This document shows positions 44,254 through 57,167 of a DNA stretch of 64,000 bases, in pieces. The stretch is taken from contig JAJNNY010000086.1 in NCBI GenBank assembly GCA_022453515.1, positions 1-64,000 of the forward strand, given 5' to 3'. The position numbers and the translations under genes were made by a program. This stretch comes from Astrocystis sublimbata (Eukaryota > Ascomycota > Sordariomycetes > Xylariales > Xylariaceae). The notes beneath the pieces were generated by a model. The model did not search any database. It was not told the DNA's origin and saw nothing but the letters and a program-made list of their open reading frames with translations. Numbering within the stretch: position 1 is the first letter of the stretch; every line of letters starts with the position of its first letter.

Positions 44254-46234
44254 AGGGCTTGATTGACATGGTTGGTCATGGGAGAGAAGAGAACGCTTGG
44301 TACTCAAATCTTGAGTCGCAGATAGATGATGCCATGGTTAAGGTTCCAATTTATTCTCAACAATTGCTGTGTTGTGTTGTGCTGGTGTAGGAGACGTCGA
44401 GGTTGAACTGTTGCGCTACCAGGTCAGGTTGGCACACTCACCGGAGTCATGGGGGCGAGCCATTTGGACAATCAGTCGTATCCCAATAAATATTGAAATG
44501 TCAACTTGGAACAAACATCGCGAGACGTCTGAGAAAGAAGTTGTCATTCATGACACCAGTCGCAATCGTCCAATCGGGTGAGTGATCAAGTAATGCCAAT
44601 CAGTAGCAGGTAATTGTGAATCTTGGGTTACAATGCCTACTTATACATGTACGAGGAGAGATATATCTATACTCCCCGAGGCAAAAAACCAACCAGGTAC
44701 CCTGGTTTTGCTTGGGGTAATCAATATCCGCGATCATGGTTGGCGTTGCTAACGGCCAAGTAGGCATGGCTCGCTCAATCAGGTAGCTGGGAAAACCAAC
44801 GGCATCCCCCATCTTGTGTCTATGGAAACTTGTTTCTGCTGCTAAAGATCAGGAATTTTAATCTATGCATGAACCCTCATGATCAATCTTCCCGGTCGGA
44901 TGCTGAAAAAGTCGCTGCTTTGCTACCGTATATTTCCTAAGCAGCTGAGCTCTCTGGTCTGGGATCTTCGTGGACGAACTCGAAGATTGGCACAGGGGGT
45001 CGGGGAGGGGTTGACCCTGATCAGATCAGATCAGTTAGTTGATTACAGGGTTCCGAGTCTGCCATCTGCGAACGCATCCGAGGCCAATCTAGCGACTACA
45101 GCAACAACACATTATCACAACTTAATCAGACTCAGCTATAGTCTGGATGCTATGAGGCTATAGTCTTCCCATTGCATTGTATATAGAGAAAACTCGGGGC
45201 CCAGCGACTGTGAGTGAATAAGTACTCCAAAAACGCAAGTTCGCTACCTATCGCGTAATAAAACTGGGACAAAAGCTGAAAATCCTTGGTTCTCGGCTAG
45301 TCTTGGGGGTTCGGCAAAGCTGTAGACTCGGCAAAGTTAGGACAGATAAACAGCGCTCACCTTGCTCACCCTTCGAGACCCTTGTCGCAGCTGCAAACAC
45401 GCTGGCTGGTAGATCAAGGCCCTAAACTAACACAGCATTTAGTCTAGTCTCGGCAGGTCGCCCGTAGGTAGTGCTTATCGGAAAGAAATCTATTCGAGCA
45501 GGAGACCCAGCCAACTGGATTTCAGCGGCAACGGCAGCGTTCCCGTGGCCTAAGTATGACCGACCTACTTTCGTGAAGATCAGCAGCTCTCTTTTTAATC
45601 TAGCGAACATGTTATGTTAATATGTTGAAGAGCACATGGGCGAGACGGATCCTGATTTTATATACTAGAGACCAAAGCTACCTAGCCCAGTTGTTATCGC
45701 GCTGCATGGAACTGAGACGTTTCGACCACCGTCAGGGCCCAGTGGTTCTTTGTTCTAGACGGGGCTGGCCACTTGTTCAGCTGGTGCTGAAAATGGATGG
45801 ATGGATACGAGAATGCGGTGCGGGACGCGGGCTGGGCGCTCGACTAACGACAAACGAACTCGCGATGACCGCAGCGTCAGCGTGGTATTTTGTGTTTGGC
45901 CTAACGACTAAGCCTGCAGATATTTCTTTTCGTCGCTCCCGGGCTTTTGTATCCCAGTCTTATCGTTTTGCGCAGTTGCTTTCGTTTCGTTTTGGAGTCG
46001 TTAAGACCATCGCTACACTTTGCGATCGTAAAATATTACCAGATCGCCCACTCTCGTTTTTTTGGCGTTTCAGTCAGATTTTGAAAAGCGCTTTCTCGCC
46101 GCGCCCGTCTGCATTTGCAGCTATCGCAGACCGCGCCGGTCCCTCACTCAAGAGAGGCAGCGAGCGAACCGTGCCGAAAACTCAAAATTAAACTTTACCA
46201 GCCATTCGTTTCGCACACAAATAGACTTTCCACC
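44254..46234. other. 2-kb intergenic, no gene seen
   Basis: Mixed AT-rich sequence. A 189-codon frame (45622-46191) lacks domain or codon-bias support. Contains GATCAGATCAGATCAG (45018). The promoter of the GH128-like gene lies in the last 300 bp. Confidence 0.5.
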
Positions 46235-47324
46235 ATGCATCCCTTATCCGCCCTCCTGCTAGCCGCGCTATCGGCACCAGCAACCCACGCGCAAGAAACG
46301 CGCTCCGACAAGCGCGGCCTCGTCTTCGTGCCCAACAAGGCCAGCCCCGAGGACAACAAGATCTGGATCCGGTCGGGGTCGGACCTCACGTGGTACTACA
46401 ACTACGGACCTACACCCGCACCCGTATTCGCCTCCAAGACACAAGAAGAGTTCGAGTTCGTGCCGCAGCTCTGGGGCGCCGTGGACGACACGTCGTTCCT
46501 AGACCAAGTGAACAGCCTGATCGAGGGCGGGCGCAACATCAGCCACGTGCTGACGTTCAACGAACCAGACGGGCCCGCGCAGTACGGCGGGAGCAACATC
46601 TATCCGTACAAGGCGGCGCAGGTGTGGGTGGACAACATTGAGCCGCTACGCAAGAAGGGGGTCAAGGTTGGGCTGCCGAGCTGCACGGGCGCGCCGAGCG
46701 GGTTGACGTGGCTGCAGGATTTCTTGGGGAATTGCTCGCAGCTGATTAGTACTGAGGGGCAGAAGAGGAACTGCTCGTATGATTTCGTCACGATACATTG
46801 GTATGGCAACTTCGATGGGCTGGCGAGCCATTTGGGTGAATATGCCGCTGCGTACGTTCCGCCACTCTCTTTTGCTTCTACATCCATACCTTCACTTCGT
46901 CAAGGCACACCTACTTTAAGTAGGGACTGTCTATCTATCTCTTCGTCAACCTAACTTAAACTAATCCATGTCTGTTTTCTATAGATTCCCTAACAAAACC
47001 CAATGGATAACCGAGTACAACCTCGACAACCAGGACCTAGCGACCACACAAAACTTCTACCGCACGTCGGCCGAGTACTTCGACCGTCTCGACGGCGTCG
47101 CGCGCTACAGCTACTTCGGCTCCTTCCGCTCCCGCGACAGCAACGTCGGCCCCAACGCCGTCATGCTCAACAACGACGGCCAGCTGACCGACATCGGCTC
47201 ATGGTACCTCGGCGGCTCCGCCACAGGCGTCGACCCTCAGTCCGGGGCCGCGCCGCAGGGCCAGGCTGGGGATATGCTGCTGGCTCTGGCGGTCGCAGTT
47301 GCGGGGAGTGTGTTTTTGATATAG
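46235..47324 (+). CDS. secreted GPI-anchored GH128-type (glycoside hydrolase) protein
   Basis: Exon 1 (46235-46851) and exon 2 (46985-47324), 133-bp intron (GTACGT..TATAG), 318 residues. Signal peptide MHPLSALLLAALSAPATHA. The catalytic-type motifs LTFNEPDGPAQYGGS (Glu as acid/base) and WITEYNL (Glu as nucleophile), plus FVTIHWYGNF, fit the GH128 beta-1,3-glucanase fold, annotated in yeast as alkali-sensitive linkage proteins. The C-terminus is a Gly-rich linker and a hydrophobic tail (MLLALAVAVAGSVFLI) typical of GPI addition, so it should act at the cell wall, probably in glucan remodelling. Confidence 0.88.
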
Positions 47325-47817
47325 AGGTGATAATGGGCTGGGAGTCGGGGTTGTATATATGGTGAATAACGTTCTGAGGATTTCTGAACATACCACCAAG
47401 CGGAAGTCACGAAGAGGCTGGGGCTCGCGATATTATAATTACAGGATCACGATATAGGGCAGCTGAGGACTTGATTGGTTGGTATGTGCCTACGGAGTCA
47501 TGATATAGAGCTCGCCTAGATTGGGTTGGATGCCAGGCGTTTGGGATTTTGGATACCAGCTACCACGTAGATAATGACTGTGAATATAAGACTACTTACT
47601 TACTTACTAGTCTTGCAATATTCGGAGTTGAGACATCTGCAACTACAGCCAGAAACCTGTCCATGACGATAGAATAACTACGATGTCTGGATCTGGATGT
47701 CAGGTATTGCACATCAGGTGTTGCACGCACATCTGAGTTCAAGAGGTTTCATTCTTCATTCTTCATTTTATCCTTCAAACTAATTGCATCGCTCATATCG
47801 CTTCATTCATATACACA
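47325..47817. other. intergenic between convergent genes
   Basis: About 490 bp separating convergent 3' ends; a short TTAC repeat (47596) is present. No gene. Confidence 0.5.
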
Positions 47818-49323
47818 TCACGCCTCATTAACAAACAACCCCGCCATACCCATCCCCGTGCCAATACACATGCTCGTCAACAGGACCTTCTTCTTCGCAC
47901 GCCGACACTCGCTCAGGCCCGTCGCAATCTGCCTCGTCCCCGTAGCCCCGAGGGGATGACCAAGCGCAATGGCGCCGCCGCGCGGGTTCATCTTCAGCCA
48001 ATCGAGCTTGAGGAAGTCCCTCGTGTAGACAGCCATAGTAGCGAACGCCTCATTAACCTCAATGACGTCGCAATCAGCCAGCGACAGGCCGTGCTGCTTC
48101 AGCAGCTTCGGAATCGCCACAGTTGGCCCGATGCCCATGACGCGCGGCGCCAGCCCCGCGACCGTCGACCCGACGTACTTGGCCAGGACCGGCAGGCCGA
48201 GCTGGATGGCCTTGGTGCGCTTCATGAGGACGACGGCGGAGGCGCCGTCCGTGACCTGGCTGGCGTTGCCGCCCGTGGTCATGGGGCCCCATTGCGGGAA
48301 GGCGGCGCGGATCTTACCCAGACCCTCAGCGGTCGTGCCCGGGCGAATACCCTCGTCCTTCGTGAGCGTAACAGTCTGCAGCTCCCCATTGGCGTCTTTG
48401 ACCTTGGTAGTAATAGGAACAATCTCGTCATCAAACCAACCCGCCTTCTGCGCCGCTTCAGCGCGGCGGAAGCTCTCGGCAGCGTAGGCGTCGAGGGTCT
48501 CGCGCGTCAGCCCGAAGTCGCGCGCCACGTTCTCCGACGTCCACCCCATCTGCTCCATGCAGTCGCGCGCCTCCTGCGAGAGGCTGAGGATGGCCTCGTC
48601 GAACGGCTTGTCCACGGCGTCGCCGCCGGCCGTCATGGATTCCGCGCCGGCAGCGATGCCGACTTCGATCGAGCCGGAGGCGATGGCGTGCGCGATGTCT
48701 GCGGTCGCTTTTAGACCCGAGGAGCAGAACCGGTTTATGGAGGAGGCGCCCGCCGTGTTGGGGAAGCCGGCTGCGAGGGAGGCGGCGCGGGCTTTGTAGG
48801 CTGCTTTGCCGTCTGAGACCTGGTGGGTGGGGAGTCGTGTTAGTCTTTTTTCCTCTTTCTCTCTCTCTCTCTGTGTGTGTCTGTCTTGGTGGATTTCGGG
48901 GTAGGTAGGAATAGGTATAGGTATAGGTAAGGGGGAAATGATGGATGTAAAGCTACACACATTTCCCATGCAGATGTCCTCGACCAGGTCGGACGAGAAG
49001 CCCATGCGCTCGCGGGTCGCCTTGAGGATGGCGTACATGAGGTACTCGAGGGACGTGTCCTTGAAGCCTCCCTTCTTGGCCTTACATAGCGGTGTTCGGA
49101 TGGCGAGGGTGATGACGATGTCGTCGGGGTTCTTGGAGGTTCTGACGTCGCGCAACGAGGGGAGATTAGCGATATTATCTTGGAGAAAATGATTCAAGTT
49201 TTGCAGTTGGGTGTGTGTATTTTTGGGAAGGTAGACTTGGACTTGAACTTGGACTCACATTGTCGCTAGCGGATTGTTCGGCGACAGGTGCTTCATCAGC
49301 GACGAGACTCGTTCGGCGGCCAT
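47818..49323 (-). CDS. 3-ketoacyl-CoA thiolase, peroxisomal (PTS2)
   Basis: Exons 49323-49259, 49141-48961 and 48819-47818, 415 residues. It cleaves 3-ketoacyl-CoA in peroxisomal beta-oxidation. The first exon encodes only MAAERVSSLMKHLSPN..., where RVSSLMKHL fits the PTS2 consensus (R-[LVIQ]-x5-H-L). Thiolase sites follow: NRFCSSGLKA (nucleophilic Cys), EVNEAFATM, GHPLGATGTR (His) and CIGTGMGMAG (second Cys). Intron 1 (117 bp, GTGAGT..GTCAG) was placed where frame and family sequence (NPDDIVITLAIRTP) agree. Intron 2 is 141 bp and contains CT/TG and TATAGG simple repeats. Confidence 0.93.
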
Positions 49324-49987
49324 TGTGTCGATTGGCCGAATGACGCGAATGGGTATCAATAAATAGGATAGGTAGACTGGGTGTCCAGGAGAGATCAATC
49401 AACAAGACGTGAGATACAAACACGCTGTGGAAAACAAGACACAGCAATAGGTTTGGAGAATTGATTTAGATGGATATAAAGAATGCTATTGAATCAGAGC
49501 ATCTCCAACAACATGTTTTTTACATTTGTCTACCGCTACATTCAGCCGAGGTACGTTCGGCAGATCCACCGGACCTCGCCTCTGCCGCTAAAATCCGGGG
49601 ACGGCTTTTAGTTGCTTTTACCGGGATCACCTCGCCAGATTGGCCTGCTGACACAAGCCAAAACAAGAGGTTACCTAAGTCTAGTTACCTAGTCATCTTC
49701 ACGTATGATTTCTGTGACCCGTCACTACTCGCTTATCAATCTTGCATTATGTCAGGCAGCTTCGATATAAAACTTGAGATAAATTCGCATAACTAGTTAC
49801 GATTGTGTGGTTAATCTATATTATGTTGCCATAATGTTGTCAGGGTGAAATACGTGTGAATATATATACATTAATGTACTTTAACCAAATGGGTATCCTA
49901 AGAAAAAACCTCCATCATGATATGCATCCAATTACCTCATTTCATTACTATCCATCCAGCGTCAAAGTCCCAAGGAATTCGTGATCC
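49324..49987. other. intergenic, no gene seen
   Basis: About 660 bp upstream of the thiolase; a 108-codon plus-strand frame looks random. Confidence 0.5.
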
Positions 49988-51430
49988 TCATGAACGATCA
50001 TTGTGGTACATATCCTGAGGCTGTCCCTTCCACGTCGTCAAAACGACATGTTCCGACTCGACCGCCTCGCCGTCCGTCCGCCGATCAGCCGTGATCATGG
50101 AAGCCGTCATGCCCGCCAACTCGAGCCTCACCACCGCCCTACAGACAATCGCACTAAGCGCGTAGCGTCCGACAATGATGAGGCAGTCAGCCAGACTGAA
50201 GAAGAGCAGACCGGACAAGACGACGGTGCCAAACGCCACCTGCGCCAGGATGCCGATGCTGATGCACCACGTCAACGCGTAGAACCAGAAGGTGCTGGAG
50301 CCGCCTTTCCGCAGCTCCATGTGCACCGCCGGGTGGAACACGGCGGGCGTGAGCTCGCGCCAGAACCAGCGCTTGATGCGGTTAATCCGTCTCCGGAGCT
50401 GATCCCCGCGGTTGTTGTCGTCTTTCGGGTAACGCCGGCGGACCTGTGGTGGGAGAGAGGGTCAGTCGGTCATAATTCCCTCGTCATAAAAAGTCCTGCC
50501 TGTTTTATTGCTGCGAGACCAAAAGGGAGATTCTAGAGGTAACGGTGATGAACAAAACATACCCTCACAATGACAGCGCACGCTCCAGCTATATGAATAA
50601 GCGTCGCGCCCAGCGTCCACAACGGGACTCCGAAAATCGTATCCGGCGCAAAGATAGCAACAGCGAAGATGCCGAGGTTCACCGCCAGATGCAACACGTT
50701 GGCCACGGCGCCGGCCACGGCCACGTACTCGAGCAGCGAGATGAGGAACGTCAGGGGTCCTCGCCACTGGCTGCGGCGCAGCCCGCCCATGTGGAAGTCG
50801 CGCGTGTCGCCTTTCTCGATGAACTCGACGATGGAGGACGCGAAGTCGCTCGTCTTCATCATGGACACGGCCGGACTGCCGGCTGAGATCAGGAAGCCGA
50901 GGATCGGCCGCCGCATGCCGATGAGGGCTGTTTCGGCGGTTGACGAGCCGATGGTTTGCAGGATCATCGGGATCAGGCCGAGGAGGAGCGCGCCTGTTGC
51001 CACTGTTGTTTCATGCGGAGTTAGTTATGCCGTTGCGATTGGTGCTGTACCTATGATGAGAGTGGGTGTGAATGAGCGAGGCGGCAGATGCAAGCCGCTG
51101 GCTAGATGATGTTCTCTGGTGCTTTCATGTGTGCTTTACTCATCAACTGGAGCATGAGAGCGAGCAACTCTACTCACATTCTGCCTTGCGGACCTCGCTG
51201 AAGTTCTCCAAGATGCAGCTAATCACCGGGTTCACGGCGCCCTGCTTCTTCCCATCCGGCGACGCGCCCGTGAGATACAACGCGTATTCGTCGGCGCAGT
51301 TCTCCCGCAGGAGGTCGTGCACGTAGTTGTTCCATCCCGGGAAGAAGTGGTCGAACTGGTGCGTCGGCTTGGCGTATACCGCAGGTATGCCGACGAGCAA
51401 AGCTGCCAGGGTCGCTGTGAGCAGCTTCAT
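49988..51430 (-). CDS. membrane protein with signal peptide, unknown function
   Basis: Exons 51430-51178, 51002-50563 and 50443-49988, 382 residues. Signal peptide MKLLTATLAALLVGIPAVYA, a short luminal part with two Cys (ENCADEYALY, ISCILENFSEVRKAE), then spans: GALLLGLIPMILQTIG, LTFLISLLEYVAVAGAVANVLHLAVNLGIFAVAIF, LWTLGATLIHIAGACAVIV, and in exon 3 FWFYALTWCISIGILAQVAFGTVVLSGLLFFSLADCLIIVGRYAL. A basic loop (RRRYPKDDNNRGDQLRRRINRIKRWFW) crosses the last splice. This is a fungal family usually annotated hypothetical. Introns are 175 and 119 bp; the first is long but its ends (GTGAGT..ACAG) and phase fit. Confidence 0.75.
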
Positions 51431-53319
51431 CGTGTTTGAAAACCTCTCAGCCCCGGAGTATAAAGTCGAAAAAAGAAAGCAAAGTAGCGACACGAAATGA
51501 AACACCAAAATATGATCGATCTATTGCAACTGCATGTATGGTATGAATAATTCGAAACTTGTCTGAAGGGTTGGGGCTACCGACGCGTTGGATGCGTGCC
51601 CCCAGGATTCTTATACCCTTCCCACAGTACAGTCCGTCTCTCAAACACCCGCTTCAGCTTCAGCCCTGTACAGATTCTCTTAACCTCATAGGGCTTGATC
51701 GGTGGTTCGTCAGTTAGACCACCCGGTCACGGCCCGGTCAGCGCAGCGTCCAGCGTCCAGGGTTTGGCGGCGCTACTTAACCGGACGAGGAAAACGTTAC
51801 CGGGATTCTTATGTCCTTTTTGGTTAAGTATTTTTTGCTTTTGGTAAACCCAAAGGATTTCGCCCCGGTTCACCCCGGGGCCCTTGTCCGTATGATGCTC
51901 GGACACTACTGGAAGAACTACTATAGCACTTATTTTAGCTTGATATCTTACATACATGAGTGGGCATGACTGAGCTGGGCAAAACTACTATTAGAAACAG
52001 CCTTGGGATAAATCCAGCAATGAGCAGCAATGCAGGCTCCGTATACTTAATTACATAGTGCTATAGGACGTTCTTGGCACCGGTGTGCGTGGTTTTCTCT
52101 CACATAAAACATAATGTGTGGGGGATCCTGTAGCTGAGCAATGGCTCAAGACCAGGGTATTCCGAGTATTTCGCCCCGTTGGGCTCGAGGCTGAATCTGA
52201 TTCTATCAACCAACTTGCCACGCGAGCCAACGCGTGCATGGGACTTATCCGTATCTAGCTTGCTAAGCGCCCAAGTCTAAGAGTCCGGCAAAAAGCGGGT
52301 ACATCTCGTGGATTCTGGCCCGTGAGTAACTGCCATTGTTTGGTGAGAGACGGGAGCTTAAGAGGTTGTGTCGGCTGCTATTACCTCTTCTCAAACTCTC
52401 GAAGATTTTGTGAGCTCTTAGAACAAAGTCGGTAAACGAGTACTTCATGATCATATGGTACATTCCAAATCAAGCATTTGGTACGATTAACTAATTTAAA
52501 GGAAGTTTAATCGGTTAACTCTAGGACTTCTTAAAATCTGCGTTGGGGGCCGAATTGGGTGCGTGCACAGATGGCAAAGCTGTGATATCTGGAACGGGTC
52601 AAGCTTCGGCCCCCAACAATACCCAGCGCAGATGAAGCTTAGCAGACTAGGTGTGCGAGGTTCCGACGCAGGGTTTACAATCCTCCTACCAAGGTTTTCA
52701 CGCTTGCCCAAACTGTTTCGAGACACTCCATTTATTCAGCAAAGTCTGATTCATGTCTGAGGCCCTGCATGTCAGCGAGCACGCGCTCGCTTAGAGCCGC
52801 AAACTGGGTAAATCTGATCATAGCAGATTATTATTATTTTGCTGACCTTCATTCGCTGCTTTCTCTTAAACTTCTCCAATTCAATATTTCCACACGAACA
52901 AGGTATGCTGCTATTTTGGTGCATGAAGCTAGGCCACTCAGCGTTGGCGTGGCTGGATAGCTTCGCAGTTTGCTACCCACCCATGTCACCTCGCCTAACC
53001 AACTACTGTGCCGCTTTAACCGCGGTCGCATCTGTTGTCGTTCGACAATGGCTACTTCCGTCTCACTCATTACATACATTATTTGCAGGTCCGAATGAGC
53101 TTAAAAGTTTTTATTCTATGAATATCACAGATAGCATACGATTTGCGGATGTTCATTCGTTCAGGGGGTCTCCAGCTCCAAACGCAGCTAAATTTGGGTA
53201 TTGTGCTATCTCTCCGCTAACTTCCGGGACATTTATCAACACATCATTACACAAAATCGACATGAGCTTTGCGACATGAACCGTCTGCAAACCGAAACAC
53301 TTCAGCTCTAGAGGTACCA
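51431..53319. other. 1.9-kb intergenic, no gene seen
   Basis: AT-rich sequence with only short random frames. Two nearly complementary GGGGGCCGAA/TTCGGCCCCC elements occur at about 52546 and 52603, forming an inverted repeat. Confidence 0.45.
52546..52612. repeat. short inverted repeat
   Basis: TTGGGGGCCGAA (52544-52555) and TTCGGCCCCCAA (about 52604-52615) are reverse complements separated by about 48 bp, able to form a hairpin. Role unknown. Confidence 0.5.
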
Positions 53320-55171
53320 TCATTCAAAATCTTTCAAATACGCGTCGGCCTTTGCCCACTCGCCCTCGATGATGCGCCTTCTCCGCTCGCTTCTAACCTG
53401 GAAGCTCGCCTTAAAGGGCTTCGGACCCATCAACATGTCTCCCTGAAAAGCTTCTATGCTCGTGCCCATCTCATGCAGCGACTCGGCCCTGATATCAAAA
53501 CACCACAATAGCTTCGCCGCAGTTAGCAAAAGGCTCCGCAGAGCCATCTCTTGACCAGGACACGCTCTCCTGCCCGCGCCGAAGGTCCAGAATTTTGTTT
53601 TTGGTTCTAGCAAGAATCGCTTCGGGTCGAAGACCTCGGGATCCTTGAACTCGTTGGGGTCATGGTGGATCCCCCATATATCCAATATGACCATCGAGTC
53701 GGCCGGGATGAAATGCCCCTCGTAGACGTCGTCTTTACTTGTGGCATGCGGGACTCCGGAGGGGAAAATAGGGCGCCAACGGAGGGTCTAAGGCTTCACG
53801 TTAGTCACAGGCACGACATGAAGCATGGATGCAGAAACGCGCCTCAAGAATACATGCGTGAAGATATGGCAGGTTCTCGTTGTGAACTGCCACAGGCATC
53901 CTATCGTCGCCGTAGACGCCGTCTACCTCCGCCTGGGCCTTCTCGCAGACCGCGGGGTTGGCCACCATGGCCAAGAGGAATGTTTCAAACGCATTTCTAG
54001 TTGTGTCAGAGCCGCCTTCCATGAGCACACCTCCGAAATACGCGAGATCGGTATCAGTATATCCATCCTTCTCTTGTTTCTCTAGCAGGCGCTGCATGAA
54101 ACAGTCCCTGCTCCGACCCTGGGCCATCCGCTCCCTCACTACTGCGACGAGGTCATGATACAACGCTTGCTGGTTCTGCTTCACATGTTGCACCTTCTCC
54201 CTCCAATTCCGCCAGGGCGTGAGAATATCTGGTACATATCTCAAGAAAGGGAAGATGTCGTAGGGAGGTAGGAACCCAGGTGATGTAACGATCGCCCAGT
54301 CATCCTGTACATCGAAGAAGCGTTTTATGAGGCTCTTAATCGGCGAATTCCTTCGCCCTCGTCCCAAAGACCGAAGTAAGTATCACCGCGCCATGGAAAC
54401 GAGTTGTGTGCTCGCGAAACCTCTCTGGCGACACGAGTAAGTCGTGCACTTCAAGACAACAGTCAGTCAGCATGAAACCTTCAGCCTAGATTTCTCAGAT
54501 TCATTGGTGCCCAATACCAAGTGACCACACCGATTTCATAATTGGGCTCAGATAACCTTTTACCCCAACCAGAATCAAGGGACTACAATGACATCACTTA
54601 CTGAGCTGGGTCGACTCAGCCTCATTGATTGGCGCTCGCTTTGCCATTGCGCTTTCGCTGAGGAAGTCCTTGGCCGTCTTAATTTCCTTGCGCCACTTGT
54701 CACCGTATGGAAGAGCTACCATGTGATAGTCACCAGGGGGCTATAAGACACAGCAAGCGTCAGACAAGTGCACTTCGAGATATAGTCTTGACTCATCACC
54801 AGTCAAGTCTCGATAAGCTCCGGACACCGTACCGGCAGCACCATCTCGAGCGCAAGCATAGGAGGTCGCGACGAATAGATCGCTTTACCAAGCAGTTCGT
54901 GCGCAGTCTTTCCATTGCTGATGACCACGGCGTAGTTGCTGGGACCCAATCGCAGGCCCATGAGGCCATTCGACGAGTACTTCTGACATAGCTCTGCAAT
55001 TCGCAGGTAGAGCTTCTGCAGCGACAGCTGATGCAAGTTGCCTACGACTGGCAGTTGCGGTGGACCTCGAGGGAGGTTTGGAGGATAACGGTTAGCCGAG
55101 AGAAGATAGTAATATGCATAGAAGACCATGAAGAAGGACAGAAGTCCTAGCACAGGCGTGATGAAAACCAT
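53320..55171 (-). CDS. cytochrome P450 with an apparent frameshift
   Basis: Exons 55171-54833, 54740-54602, 54448-53843 and 53787-53320; with one extra base ignored the product would be about 516 residues, a normal P450. Signal anchor (VLGLLSFFMVFYAYYYLL), PPNLPRGPPQLPVVGNLHQL, WRKEIKTAKDFL region, I-helix GGVLMEGGSDTTRN, K-helix ETLR assembled across the last splice, and heme loop FGAGRRACPG. Exon 3 reads ...FGTRAKEFAD then hits TAA, while the neighbouring frame continues KSLIKRFFDVQDDW, so one extra T lies near 54338. The last intron also has a GC donor (GCGCGT) instead of GT. Substrate unknown; no cluster partners nearby. Either a decaying gene or sequence errors. Confidence 0.8.
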
Positions 55172-57167
55172 GGTAGGCTCTGATGGCTCAGCGAAACTGT
55201 GTCGCTCGCTTCGCTTTCATCTGACTGACAGGCTCTGCTACCGGGTTCAAACACCCTGGAAGTTTGCGTCTGGATATGCGAAGTCAGGTATATAAAGGAG
55301 GACATGATAAAGGAGCGAGAGAAAAGAGCGCGGATAAAGGCTTGCGGATAAAGAATCACGAGCAGGCGTCATCGCGGCAAGCATCGCACCTGTTGTCATT
55401 ATCATCCTCGAGAGTATTATTTCCATGCAGGCTACGCTAGGGAAATAAGCGCAACATGAGTACGGAAAAGGGAAAGAGGAAAGTAGGCTATCGCAATTCC
55501 CACTCACGATAGTCTTGAGCCGTGGCTTACGTGGCGGCCTCAGCGCACGGCAGCTGATAAGCCAAGACAGCCTGCCTGCCAAGCGGCGAACCCATTCGTC
55601 GGGATCGAGCTAATGTACAAAATAATACTCTAATCTTGATCGGTATTTCCCTCTTATGTGCAGGTGCAGATGACGGTGGTCATCGCGTCAGTCGTCGCAT
55701 ACATACGTCGTAGTGAAACGGACCAATCCCGACTTGGACCGGCCGGAGTGCGACGTGGGAACATCCGGGGAGGTCACATAAGGTTGCGATTACAACACCA
55801 AATGATTTATAATATGTGCTTAGGTGACAAACCGGTTTAGTGGCAGAAATGGCTTATGGGTGTGAGCTAAGATGTATCATGAGACGGGCGTAGTAATCGC
55901 AGCATTCGTGTCCGTGGACTTCAATCACTCGTAAGCTTGCGCTTCACGTTTATTGCCGTCATTTTTGGGGATCAAGTGAAATTTATATAATCTCACCTGG
56001 AATTATCTACTGAACTAATCATTTTCCAGAGTGTGGTGAAGTGCGCGAAAGCATAGTCTGTGAGATATTCAAGGTAAATAGCTGTTAGGTATCGGGCATT
56101 ACGTCGAGCTTACCCCTCTCGATATATATGAAAACCATTTTCTGTGACACATAATCTCAAGAAGCCTTCTCTAGCGATTACGAGGCAGCAATAACGAATG
56201 TCTCACAAGATGTGGCTTTTTGAGCAAGCTCAATACCTTAGATAGTTGAAAAGTAGCATGATCTAGCATCAGACAAGCATGTTTTGCTTTTAGATAATTA
56301 GCGCTCATGGGTGAGAGCAATGACTGCAGACAAGCCATCATTAATTCTACTAACATCAATCCGAGTTGCATATGAAAAATGAAGCTTAGCCTTAGAGGCT
56401 CTTTGAAAGCAAAGGACTTCATATATCGCATAACATGTGTTAGCTAATACTATATGAACGAGCGACTGCTAGTAACTCACACAATTCACCCTCATTTTTA
56501 CAACTGCCCTGCTCCTCGTCGCCTTGGCTATTCTCTCCAAGTAGTTACTCCTACCTTCTTCTCTGCACCTTTATAATTACGTCAACTTTGTATCCTCACT
56601 TGTTTCTTTAGTTATGGTATCAGGAACTGATATAAATCATTAGGGTCATCTGCCCTCGCTGGATGGCATATGAATATATTTGGTAACTGGCAGAATCTAG
56701 GTATTTCGGATCTTTACATGTAATTTTTCAACACCTTTTTTTAGCCACTTTCGCAGGTTCCATGCTGACCAAGCTCATAGAGACTGACAAATCATACGAA
56801 GTAATTACTACCCCCTTCGCAAATGTCTGCAGCGAAGCATAACTCAAAACTACTCACACACCATGCCGATGTTTGAAAGATTGATGATATAGGCAAGACG
56901 GCGTTTTGAGATAATTAGGCCATTTGTCCGTCAGGCTAGGTAGTTGGAAAACACCAGCGGTTTGTATTCCGAAGTAGTTACCACCACCAATATACATGGG
57001 TGAAAGACCCCATCGATGTCGTCAGACTTGGTTGGGGCTTGGCACATCCTCTGTGCGGCGCAGTAATTATTTAAATGCGACCGAATCATCACCAATCTCA
57101 CTAAGCCTTTTCACTCAAAGCCATCACATCTGACGCGACTTGAGCCCAATAGTCAGTCACCTTCAAA
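55172..57167. other. 2-kb AT-rich intergenic
   Basis: No convincing gene; the 86-codon minus-strand frame at 56171-56431 is hydrophobic but in very AT-rich DNA and lacks support. Includes promoters of the P450 and the 2EXR genes. Confidence 0.5.

Noticed and set aside
45622..46191. 189-codon plus-strand frame upstream of the GH128-like gene
   Set aside because: No domain, mixed composition, and it overlaps the likely promoter and leader of the downstream gene.
48074..48714. Plus-strand frames over the thiolase gene
   Set aside because: Antisense shadows of a GC-rich coding exon.
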